Origin: Clavelina lepadiformis
Taxonomy: Eukaryota > Chordata > Ascidiacea > Aplousobranchia > Clavelinidae
Direction: 5' to 3'
NCBI RefSeq assembly: GCF_947623445.1
Contig: NC_135248.1
Location: 5,084,977-5,148,976, forward strand
Length of the DNA: 64,000 nt
A program made the position numbers and the translations under genes. Under the pieces are notes generated by a model that had not been told where the DNA came from, did no database searches, and worked only from the letters and a program-made list of their open reading frames with translations. Position 1 is the first letter of the stretch. Each line of letters begins with the position of its first letter. Of this stretch, positions 54,876 to 64,000 are shown piece after piece.

Positions 54876-55305
54876 TCCTCTTTTGTTAGATTACATCGGA
54901 AATCCCTCCTATCAAATTTGAATTTAATTATTAAGCTTGGTGGCTGATGCAACAAAATTCAATTTTAACAGGCACATTTGTGATAAGGCTGAATTAGGAA
55001 ACAATTTCAAGTGTGAAGAGGTTGATATTGTGTTACGTAGTGTTGGGTAGTTTCATGTATTGTTTGATGAGAGGCGTCTACATTTTATCCAACCGTTCAA
55101 GCCAGCGAAAGTCAAAACTTGATGTTGATTTACTCCAAATGATAGCTTGAAAATATGTGTCACTTTTACAACTTTAACTTTCTTCTACAATACCATGCGA
55201 AAGCGATAGGCAAAGAAAGCCATCTTGGTGTGTAAAGAATATTTCTTAGCCGCTATTCAGCGTGATGGGATGAAGAAATATTGACAAGACGCACCGTAAT
55301 TACAC

Positions 55306-55387
55306 TGGCAGTGGTGGGATTCGAACCCACGCCATCGAAATGACTGGTGCCTAAAACCAGCGCCTTAGACCACTCGGCCACACTACC
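55306..55387 (-). tRNA. tRNA-Leu (TAG), TAG-42
   Basis: Consensus copy. Confidence 0.95.
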
Positions 55388-55540
55388 GCGTTTACAAGCG
55401 ATTTGAAATCTTAATTGGATTTTCAGTACATCTTCAAACGTACGAAACACTAACAAGCGGCCGTCTCATTGATTTATTAAAGTAAGGAAGACCACTCCAT
55501 GATTGCGGAGTGAAGTTAAGCATAAAATTTGTGAATCCAA

Positions 55541-55622
55541 TGGCAGCGGTGGGATTCGAACCCACGCCATCGAAATGACTGGTGCCTTAAACCAGCGCCT
55601 TAGACCGCTCGGCCACGCTACC
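55541..55622 (-). tRNA. tRNA-Leu (AAG), AAG-43
   Basis: Consensus copy. Confidence 0.96.
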
Positions 55623-55982
55623 TATGTTGTTAAGTAAGCGATCGGAGTCTCGTTTTAACCTCCCTGCACCAGATCGGTCTTCGAGGGAACAAGTTTGATA
55701 CAAACAGAGTTTACGTGTAATTGTTGTTCCAAACCACTTTTAAATATCTTACACCATAATGGTTGTAATACAACATTTATAAAAGTTTCACAAGTTTGCG
55801 TTTCTACTGTCTCGCGTCATGTTTAACTTGCACGATTTGGGGTGTCTCCTAAATGTTCCAATTTAGTGTTTAGACTGACTCTCAGCAAGACGAATCGAGA
55901 TTGATTTCCGCTCTGGAGATGAAATAATAACTTTTGCGAAAGATCTGGCTTACGGTTTTTTGTCAGAATACTGTAAAAGTCG

Positions 55983-56055
55983 CGCCCGATAAGGGATTTG
56001 AACCCTTGACCGTTGGATTAAAAGTCCAACGCTCTACCGACTGAGCTAACCGGGC
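55983..56055 (-). tRNA. tRNA-Lys (TTT), TTT-45
   Basis: Consensus copy with T4. Confidence 0.96.
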
Positions 56056-56463
56056 TCCTCTTTTGTTAGATTACATCGGAAATCCCTCCTATCAAATTTG
56101 AATTTAAATATTAAGCTTGGTGGCTGATGCAACAAAATTCAATTTTAACAGGCACATTTGTGATAAGGCTGAATTAGGAAACAATTTCAAGTGTGAAGAG
56201 GTTGATATTGTGTTACATAGTGTTGGTTAGTTTCATGTATTGTTTGATGAGAGGCGTCTACATTTTATCCAACCGTTCAAGCCGGCGAAAGTCAAAACTT
56301 GATGCTGATTTACTCCAAATGATAGCTTGAAAATATGTGTCACTTTTACAACTTTAACTTTCTTCTACAATACCATGCGAAAGCGATAGGCAAAGAAAGC
56401 CATCTTGGTGTGTAAAGAATATTTCTTAGCCGCTATTCAGCGTGATGGGATGAAGAAATATTG

Positions 56464-56467
56464 AAAA
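56464..56467 (-). terminator. Gained T4 run downstream of TAG-43
   Basis: A single C to A on the plus strand (GACAAG to GAAAAG) creates TTTT on the minus strand about 19 nt past this gene. I saw no other Leu(TAG) copy with a T4 this close. Confidence 0.6.
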
Positions 56468-56485
56468 GACGCACCGTAATTACAC

Positions 56486-56567
56486 TGGCAGTGGTGGGAT
56501 TCGAACCCACGCCATCGAAATGACTGGTGCCTAAAACCAGCGCCTTAGACCACTCGGCCACACTACC
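56486..56567 (-). tRNA. tRNA-Leu (TAG), TAG-43
   Basis: Consensus gene, and the only TAG copy with a nearby T4. Confidence 0.95.
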
Positions 56568-56720
56568 GCGTTTACAAGCGATTTGAAATCTTAATTGGAT
56601 TTTCAGTACATCTTCAAACGTACGAAACACTAACAAGCGGCCGTCTCATTGATTTATTAAAGTAAGGAAGACCACTCCATGATTGCGGAGTGAAGTTAAG
56701 CATAAAAATTGTGAATCCAA

Positions 56721-56802
56721 TGGCAGCGGTGGGATTCGAACCCACGCCATCGAAATGACTGGTGCCTTAAACCAGCGCCTTAGACCGCTCGGCCACGCTA
56801 CC
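56721..56802 (-). tRNA. tRNA-Leu (AAG), AAG-44
   Basis: Consensus copy. Its 5' part is the source of the fragment at 57075. Confidence 0.96.
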
Positions 56803-57074
56803 TATATTGTTAAGTAAGCGATCGGAGTCTCCTTTTAACCTCCCTGCACCAGATCGGTCTTCGAGGGAACAAGTTTGATACAAACAGAGTTTACGTGTAA
56901 TTGTTGTTCCAAACCATTTTTAAATATCTTACACCATAATGGTTGTAATACAACATTTATAAAAGTTTCACAAGTTTGCGTTTCTACTGTCTCGCGTCAT
57001 GTTTAACTTGCACGATTTGGGTGTCTCCTAAACGTTCCAATTTAGTGTTTAGACTGACTCTCAGCAAGACGAAT

Positions 57075-57101
57075 CGCCTTAGACCGCTCGGCCACGCTAC
57101 C
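57075..57101 (-). pseudogene. 27-nt 5' fragment of tRNA-Leu (AAG)
   Basis: Only positions 1 to about 26 remain. The Leu(AAG)-Lys spacer breaks off at GACGAATCG and re-enters Leu(AAG) at CGCCTTAGAC, giving a partial duplication of about 299 bp with 2-bp overlap at the join. No B box, so not a gene. Confidence 0.9.
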
Positions 57102-57460
57102 TATGTTGTTAAGTAAGCGATCGGAGTCTCGTTTTAACCTCCCTGCACCAGATCGGTCTTCGAGGGAACAAGTTTGATACAAACAGAGTTTACGTGTAAT
57201 TGTTGTTCCAAACCACTTTTAAATATCTTACACCATAATGGTTGTAATACAACATTTATAAAAGTTTCACAAGTTTGCGTTTCTACTGTTTCGCGTCATG
57301 TTTAACTTGCACGATTTGGGTGTCTCCTAAATGTTCCAATTTAGTGTTTAGACTGACTCTCAGCAAGACGAATCGAGATTGATTTCCGCTCTGGAGATGA
57401 AATAATAACTTTTGCGAAAGATCTGGCTTACGGTTTTTTGTCAGAATACTGTAAAAGTCG

Positions 57461-57533
57461 CGCCCGATAAGGGATTTGAACCCTTGACCGTTGGATTAAA
57501 AGTCCAACGCTCTACCGACTGAGCTAACCGGGC
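57461..57533 (-). tRNA. tRNA-Lys (TTT), TTT-46
   Basis: Consensus copy with T4. Confidence 0.96.
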
Positions 57534-57963
57534 TCCTCTTTTGTTAGATTACATCGGAAATCCCTCCTATCAAATTTGAATTTAATTATTAAGCTTGGTG
57601 GCTGATGCAACAAAATTCAATTTTAACAGGCACATTTGTGATAAGGCTGAATTAGGAAACAATTTCAAGTGTGAAGAGGTTGATATTGTGTTACGTAGTG
57701 TTGGGTAGTTTCATGTATTGTTTGATGAGAGGCGTCTACATTTTATCCAACCGTTCAAGCCAGCGAAAGTCAAAACTTGATGTTGATTTACTCCAAATGA
57801 TAGCTTGAAAATATGTGTCACTTTTACAACTTTAACTTTCTTCTACAATACCATGCGAAAGCGATAGGCAAAGAAAGCCATCTTGGTGTGTAAAGAATAT
57901 TTCTTAGCCGCTATTCAGCGTGATGGGATGAAGAAATATTGACAAGACGCACCGTAATTACAC

Positions 57964-58045
57964 TGGCAGTGGTGGGATTCGAACCCACGCCATCGAAATG
58001 ACTGGTGCCTAAAACCAGCGCCTTAGACCACTCGGCCACACTACC
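57964..58045 (-). tRNA. tRNA-Leu (TAG), TAG-44
   Basis: Consensus copy. Confidence 0.95.
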
Positions 58046-58198
58046 GCGTTTACAAGCGATTTGAAATCTTAATTGGATTTTCAGTACATCTTCAAACGTA
58101 CGAAACACTAACAAGCGGCCGTCTCATTGATTTATTAAAGTAAGGAAGACCACTCCATGATTGCGGAGTGAAGTTAAGCATAAAATTTGTGAATCCAA

Positions 58199-58280
58199 TG
58201 GCAGCGGTGGGATTCGAACCCACGCCATCGAAATGACTGGTGCCTTAAACCAGCGCCTTAGACCGCTCGGCCACGCTACC
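58199..58280 (-). tRNA. tRNA-Leu (AAG), AAG-45
   Basis: Consensus copy. Confidence 0.96.
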
Positions 58281-58639
58281 TATGTTGTTAAGTAAGCGAT
58301 CGGAGTCTCGTTTTAACCTCCCTGCACCAGATCGGTCTTCGAGGGAACAAGTTTGATACAAACAGAGTTTACGTGTAATTGTTGTTCCAAACCACTTTTA
58401 AATATCTTACACCATAATGGTTGTAATACAACATTTATAAAAGTTTCACAAGTTTGCGTTTCTACTGTCTCGCGTCATGTTTAACTTGCACGATTTGGGT
58501 GTCTCCTAAATGTTCCAATTTAGTGTTTAGACTGACTCTCAGCAAGACGAATCGAGATTGATTTCCGCTCTGGAGATGAAATAATAACTTTTGCGAAAGA
58601 TCTGGCTTACGGTTTTTTGTCAGAATACTGTAAAAGTCG

Positions 58640-58712
58640 CGCCCGATAAGGGATTTGAACCCTTGACCGTTGGATTAAACGTCCAACGCTCTACCAACTG
58701 AGCTAACCGGGC
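58640..58712 (-). tRNA. tRNA-Lys (TTT), TTT-47, U33 lost
   Basis: U33G as in TTT-40, 8556 bp away; part of the same duplicated block. Confidence 0.9.
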
Positions 58713-59142
58713 TCCTCTTTTGTTAGATTACATCGGAAATCCCTCCTATCAAATTTGAATTTAAATATTAAGCTTGGTGGCTGATGCAACAAAATTCAAT
58801 TTTAACAGGCACATTTGTGATAAGGCTGAATTAGGAAACAATTTCAAGTGTGAAGAGGTTGATATTGTGTTACATAGTGTTGGTTAGTTTCATGTATTGT
58901 TTGATGAGAGGCGTCTACATTTTATCCAACCGTTCAAGCCAGCGAAAGTCAAAACTTGATGTTGATTTACTCCAAATGATAGCTTGAAAATATGTGTCAC
59001 TTTTACAACTTTAACTTTCTTCTACAATACCATGCGAAAGCGATAGGCAAAGAAAGCCATCTTGGTGTGTAAAGAATATTTCTTAGCCGCTATTCAGCGT
59101 GATGGGATGAAGAAATATTGACAAGACGCACCGTAATTACAC

Positions 59143-59224
59143 TGGCAGTGGTGGGATTCGAACCCACGCCATCGAAATGACTGGTGCCTAAAACCAGCCC
59201 CTTAGACCACTCGGCCACACTACC
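59143..59224 (-). tRNA. tRNA-Leu (TAG), TAG-45
   Basis: C25G; duplicate of TAG-38. Confidence 0.88.
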
Positions 59225-59377
59225 GCGTTTACAAGCGATTTGAAATCTTAATTGGATTTTCAGTACATCTTCATACGTACGAAACACTAACAAGCGGCCG
59301 TCTCATTGATTTATTAAAGTAAGGAAGACCACTCCATGATTGCGGAGTGAAGTTAAGCATAAAATTTGTGAATCCAA

Positions 59378-59459
59378 TGGCAGCGGTGGGATTCGAACCC
59401 ACGCCATCGAAATGACTGGTGCCTTAAACCAGCGCCTTAGACCGCTCGGCCACGCTACC
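59378..59459 (-). tRNA. tRNA-Leu (AAG), AAG-46
   Basis: Consensus copy. Confidence 0.96.
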
Positions 59460-59819
59460 TATGTTGTTAAGTAAGCGATCGGAGTCTCGTTTTAACCTCC
59501 CTGCACCAGATCGGTCTTCGAGGGAACAAGTTTGATACAAACAGAGTTTACGTGTAATTGTTGTTCCAAACCACTTTTAAATATCTTACACCATAATGGT
59601 TGTAATACAACATTTATAAAAGTTTCACAAGTTTGCGTTTCTACTGTCTCGCGTCATGTTTAACTTGCACGATTTGGGGTGTCTCCTAAATGTTCCAATT
59701 TAGTGTTGATACTGACTCTCAGCAAGACGAATCGAGATTGATTTCCGCTCTGGAGATGAAATAATAACTTTTCCGAAAGATCTGGCTTACGGTTTTTTGT
59801 CAGAATACTGTAAAAGTCG

Positions 59820-59892
59820 CGCCCGATAAGGGATTTGAACCCTTGACCGTTGGATTAAAAGTCCAACGCTCTACCAACTGAGCTAACCGGGC
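59820..59892 (-). tRNA. tRNA-Lys (TTT), TTT-48
   Basis: D-loop C to T only, as in TTT-40 but with U33 normal. Confidence 0.95.
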
Positions 59893-60322
59893 TCCTCTTT
59901 TGTTAGATTACATCGGAAATCCCTCCTATCAAATTTGAATTTAATTATTAAGCTTGGTGGCTGATGCAACAAAATTCAATTTTAACAGGCACATTTGTGA
60001 TAAGGCTGAATTAGGAAACAATTTCAAGTGTGAAGAGGTTGATATTGTGTTACGTAGTGTTGGGTAGTTTCATGTATTGTTTGATGAGAGGCGTCTACAT
60101 TTTATCCAACCGTTCAAGCCGGCGAAAGTCAAAACTTGATGCTGATTTACTCCAAATGATAGCTTGAAAATATGTGTCACTTTTACAACTTTAACTTTCT
60201 TCTACAATACCATGCGAAAGCGATAGGCAAAGAAAGCCATCTTGGTGTGTAAAGAATATTTCTTAGCCGCTATTCAGCGTGATGGGATGAAGAAATATTG
60301 ACAAGACGCACCGTAATTACAC

Positions 60323-60404
60323 TGGCAGTGGTGGGATTCGAACCCACGCCATCGAAATGACTGGTGCCTAAAACCAGCGCCTTAGACCACTCGGCCACAC
60401 TACC
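60323..60404 (-). tRNA. tRNA-Leu (TAG), TAG-46
   Basis: Consensus copy; a T run replaces GCG just upstream on the plus-strand side (CTTTTAC). Confidence 0.95.
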
Positions 60405-60557
60405 GCTTTTACAAGCGATTTGAAATCTTAATTGGATTTACAGTACATCTTCAAACGTACGAAACACTAAAAAGCGGCCATCTCATTGATTTATTAAAGT
60501 AAGAAAGACCACTCCATGATTGCGGAGTGAAGTTAAGCATAAAATTTGTGAAGCCAA

Positions 60558-60639
60558 TGGCAGCGGTGGGATTCGAACCCACGCCATCGAAATGACTGGT
60601 GCCTTAAACCAGCGCCTTAGACCGCTCGGCCACGCTACC
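60558..60639 (-). tRNA. tRNA-Leu (AAG), AAG-47
   Basis: Consensus copy. Confidence 0.96.
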
Positions 60640-60999
60640 TATGTTGTTAAGTAAGCGATCGGAGTCTCGTTTTAACCTCCCTGCACCAGATCGGTCTTCG
60701 AGGGAACAAGTTTGATACAAACAGAGTTTACGTGTAATTGTTGTTCCAAACCACTTTTAAATATCTTACACCATAATGGTTGTAATACAACATTTATAAA
60801 AGTTTCACAAGTTTGCGTTTCTACTGTCTCGCGTCATGTTTAACTTGCACGATTTGGGGTGTCTCCTAAATTTTCCAATTTAGTGTTTAGACTGACTCTC
60901 AGCAAGACGAATCGAGATTGATTTCCGCTCTGGAGATGAAATAATAACTTTTGCGAAAGATCTGGCTTACGGTTTTTTGTCAGAATACTGTAAAAGTCG

Positions 61000-61072
61000 C
61001 GCTCGATAAGGGATTTGAACCCTTGACCGTTGGATTAAAAGTCCAATGCTCTACCGACTGAGCTAACCGGGC
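61000..61072 (-). tRNA. tRNA-Lys (TTT), TTT-49
   Basis: G70A gives a C3-A70 acceptor mismatch; position 26 is also changed. Confidence 0.88.
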
Positions 61073-61502
61073 TCCTCTTTTGTTAGATTACATCGGAAAT
61101 CCCTCCTATCAAATTTGAATTTAAATATTAAGCTTGGTGGCTGATGCAACAAAATTCAACTTTAACAGGCACATTTGTGATAAGGCTGAATTAGGAAACA
61201 ATTTCAAGTGTGAAGAGGTTGATATTGTGTTACATTGTGTTGGGTAGTTTCATGTATTGTTTGATGAGAGGCGTCTACATTTTATCCAACCGTTCAAGCC
61301 AGCGAAAGTCAAAACTTGATGCTGATTTACTCCAAATGATAGCTTGAAAATATGTGTCACTTTTACAACTTTAACTTTCTTCTACAATACCATGCGAAAG
61401 CGATAGGCAAAGAAAGCCATCTTGGTGTGTAAAGAATATTTCTTAGCCGCTATTCAGCGTGATGGGATGAAGAAATATTGACAAGACGCACCGTAATTAC
61501 AC

Positions 61503-61584
61503 TGGCAGTGGTGGGATTCGAACCCACGCCATCGAAATGACTGGTGCCTAAAACCAGCGCCTTAGACCACTCGGCCACACTACC
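61503..61584 (-). tRNA. tRNA-Leu (TAG), TAG-47
   Basis: Consensus copy, followed to the right by the chimera. Confidence 0.95.
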
Positions 61585-61737
61585 GCGTTTACAAGCGATT
61601 TGAAATCTTAATTGGATTTACAGTACATCTTCAAACGTACGAAACACTAAAAAGCGGCCATATCATTGATTTATTAAAGTAAGGAAGACCACTCCATGAT
61701 TGCGGAGTGAAGTTAAGCATAAAATTTGTGAATCCAA

Positions 61738-61819
61738 TGGCAGCGGTGGGATTCCAACCCACGCCATCGAAATGACTGGTGCCTAAAACCAGCGCCTTAG
61801 ACCACTCGGCCAGACTACC
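61738..61819 (-). tRNA. Chimeric tRNA-Leu (TAG), likely pseudogene
   Basis: The 3' end of the gene and its downstream flank are Leu(AAG)-type, while the anticodon, 5' half and upstream flank are Leu(TAG)-type. This is the expected duplication product of an unequal crossover between the two Leu genes, which lie 235 bp apart; the unit is 235 bp longer as a result. The hybrid acceptor GGTAGTC/CGCTGCC has a T-G pair and a C7-C66 mismatch, and C56G alters the B box. Confidence 0.85.
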
Positions 61820-61972
61820 GCGTTTACAAGCGATTTGAAATCTTAATTGGATTTTCAGTACATCTTCAAACGTACGAAACACTAACAAGCGGCCGTCTCA
61901 TTGATTTATTAAAGTAAGGAAGACCACTCCATGATTGCGGAGTGAAGTTAAGCATAAAATTTGTAAATCCAA

Positions 61973-62054
61973 TGGCAGCGGTGGGATTCGAACCCACGCC
62001 ATCGAAATGACGGGTGCCTTAAACCAGCGCCTTAGACCGCTCGGCCACGCTACC
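61973..62054 (-). tRNA. tRNA-Leu (AAG), AAG-48
   Basis: A42C breaks one anticodon-stem pair; rest consensus. Confidence 0.9.
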
Positions 62055-62414
62055 TATGTTGTTAAGTTAGCGATCGGAGTCTCGTTTTAACCTCCCTGCA
62101 CCAGATCGGTCTTCGAGGGAACAAGTTTGATACAAACAGAGTTTACGTGTAATTGTTGTTCCAAACCACTTTTAAATATCTTGCACTATAATTGTTTCAA
62201 TACAACATTTATAAAAGTTTCACAAGTTTGCGTTTCTACTGTCTCGCGTCATGTTTAACTTGCACGATTTGGGGTGTCTCCTAAATGTTCCAATTTAGTG
62301 TTTAGACTGACTCTCAGCAAGACGAATCGAGATTGATTTCCGCTCTGGAGATGAAATAATAACTTTTGCGAAAGATCTGGCTTACGGTTTTTTGTCAGAA
62401 TACTGTAAAAGTCG

Positions 62415-62487
62415 CGCCCGATAAGGTATTTGAACCCTTGACCGTTGGATTAAAAGTCCAACGCTCTACCGACTGAGCTAACCGGGC
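62415..62487 (-). tRNA. tRNA-Lys (TTT), TTT-50
   Basis: C61A leaves a G53-A61 mismatch in the T stem. Confidence 0.88.
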
Positions 62488-62917
62488 TCCTCTTTTGTTA
62501 GATTACATCGGAAATCCGTGCTATCAAATTTGAATTTAAATATTAAGCTTGGTGGCTGATGCAACAAAATTCAATTTTAACAGGCACATTTGTGATAAGG
62601 CTGAATTAGGAAACAATTTCAAGTGTGAAGAGGTTGATATTGTGTTACATAGTGTTGGTTAGTTTCATGTATTGTTTGATGAGAGGCGTCTACATTTTAT
62701 CCAACCGTTCAAGCCGGCGAAAGTCAAAACTTGATGCTGATTTACTCCAAATGATAGCTTGAAAATATGTGTCACTTTTACAACTTTAACTTTCTTCTAC
62801 AATACCATGCGAAAGCGATAGGCAAAGAAAGCCATCTTGGTGTGTAAAGAATATTTCTTAGCCGCTATTCAGCGTGATGGGATGAAGAAATATTGACAAG
62901 ACGCACCGTAATTACAC

Positions 62918-62999
62918 TGGCAGTGGTGGGATTCGAACCCACGCCATCGAAATGACTGGTGCCTAAAACCAGCGCCTTAGACCACTCGGCCACACTACC
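62918..62999 (-). tRNA. tRNA-Leu (TAG), TAG-48
   Basis: Consensus copy; last TAG gene in the window. Confidence 0.95.
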
Positions 63000-63152
63000 G
63001 CTTTTACAAGCGATTTGAAATCTTAATTGGATTTTCAGTACATCTTCAAACGTACGAAACACTAACAAGCGGCCGTCTCATTGATTTATTAAAGTAAGGA
63101 AGACCACTCCATGATTGCGGAGTGAAGTTAAGCATAAAATTTGTGAATCCAA

Positions 63153-63234
63153 TGGCAGCGGTGAGATTCGAACCCACGCCATCGAAATGACTGGTGCCTT
63201 AAACCAGCGCCTTAGACCGCTCGGCCACGCTACC
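63153..63234 (-). tRNA. tRNA-Leu (AAG), AAG-49
   Basis: One C to T in the 3' T-stem strand gives a G-U pair. Confidence 0.93.
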
Positions 63235-63594
63235 TATGTTGTTAAGTAAGCGATCGGAGTCTCGTTTTAACCTCCCTGCACCAGATCGGTCTTCGAGGGA
63301 ACAAGTTTGATACAAACAGAGTTTACGTGTAATTGTTGTTCCAAACCACTTTTAAATATCTTACACCATAATGGTTGTAATACAACATTTATAAAAGTTT
63401 CACAAGTTTGCGTTTCTACTGTCTCGCGTCATGTTTAACTTGTACGATTTGGGGTGTCTCCTAAATGTTCCAATTTAGTGTTTAGACTGACTCTCAGCAA
63501 GACGAATCGAGATTGATTTCCGCTCTGGAGATGAAATAATAACTTTTGCGAAAGATCTGGCTTACGGTATTTTGTCAGAATACTGTAAAAGTCG

Positions 63595-63667
63595 CGCCCG
63601 ATAAGGGATTTGAACCCTTGACCGTTGGATTAAAAGTCCAACGCTCTACCGACTGAGCTAACCGGGC
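63595..63667 (-). tRNA. tRNA-Lys (TTT), TTT-51
   Basis: Consensus copy with T4. The unit is cut by the window edge before its Leu(TAG). Confidence 0.96.
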
Positions 63668-64000
63668 TCTTCTTTTGTTAGATTACATCGGAAATCCGTG
63701 CTATCAAATTTGAATTTAAATATTAAGCTTGGTGGCTGATGCAACAAAATTCAATTTTAACAGCCACATTTGTGATAAGGCTGAATTAGGAAACAATTTC
63801 AAGTGTGAAGAAGTTGATATTGTGTTAAATAGTGTTGGTTAGTTTCATGTATTGTTTGATGAGAGGCGTCTACATTTTATCCAACCGTTCAAGCCAGCGA
63901 AAGTCAAAACTTGATGTTGATTTACTCCAAATGATAGCTTGAAAATATGTGTCACTTTTACAACTTTAACTTTCTTCTACAATACCATGCGAAAGCGATA

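Larger units (their letters stand above)
5038..64000 (-). repeat. Tandem array of ~1180-bp units, three tRNA genes per unit
   Basis: About 50 head-to-tail units fill the rest of the window and continue past its right edge. Each normal unit has, in plus-strand order, Leu(AAG) 82 bp, spacer about 360 bp, Lys(TTT) 73 bp, spacer about 430 bp, Leu(TAG) 82 bp, spacer about 153 bp. All tRNAs are on the minus strand. Most units are 1179-1180 bp; exceptions are listed separately. Spacers and genes look similarly conserved, as expected if unequal exchange and gene conversion homogenise the array. The left units are more divergent than those after about 41 kb. Confidence 0.97.

Noticed and set aside
5038-64000. 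CRISPR array or bacterial origin for the direct repeats
   Set aside because: Units are about 1180 bp with eukaryote-type tRNAs and Pol III terminators, next to a LINE; nothing prokaryotic is present.

Overview
The window is nuclear DNA of a eukaryote, most likely an invertebrate animal. Two things point there: the tRNA-Leu and tRNA-Lys genes look like metazoan ones as I remember them, and the left end carries a two-ORF LINE with an apurinic-type endonuclease and a reverse transcriptase. The species cannot be named from sequence alone.

Layout. Bases 1-437 are unassigned flank. Bases about 438-5037 hold a minus-strand LINE of the L1/Tx1 type. ORF1 is at 3655-4953, with an in-frame cysteine-rich continuation to 3499 after one stop codon. 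ORF2 is at 497-3442. From about 5038 to the right edge at 64000 the window is one tandem array. Its unit is about 1180 bp and carries three minus-strand tRNA genes: Leu(AAG), Lys(TTT) and Leu(TAG) in plus-strand order. By eye I count 49 full Leu(AAG), 51 Lys(TTT), 48 Leu(TAG), one chimeric Leu and one 27-nt Leu fragment. The array runs off the right edge, so its true size is unknown.

How the parts work together. Each tRNA gene is its own Pol III unit with internal A and B boxes. Leu(AAG) and Lys(TTT) have a TTTT terminator 5-17 nt past the gene. Leu(TAG) has none for about 150 nt. The spacers (about 360, 430 and 153 bp) hold no recognisable gene and are about as conserved as the tRNAs, which points to homogenisation by unequal exchange. 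The array is a patchwork of multi-unit duplications, including a 9466-bp eight-unit duplication with a nested two-unit one, deletions that leave two Lys genes side by side, a 299-bp partial duplication and a Leu/Leu chimera.

Some copies have changed identity or decayed: one Leu(TAG) now carries anticodon TAA, one Leu(AAG) carries AAA, two Lys copies lost U33, two Lys copies have a T-loop deletion, six Lys copies lost or weakened their terminator, and eight Leu(TAG) copies have two acceptor-stem mismatches. Many consensus copies remain for all three isoacceptors. The junction of the LINE with array spacer DNA is worth following, because some LINEs are known to target multicopy RNA genes.

Copies are named by anticodon and order (AAG-1, TTT-1, TAG-1 and so on). 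Base numbers inside tRNAs follow the usual tRNA numbering.
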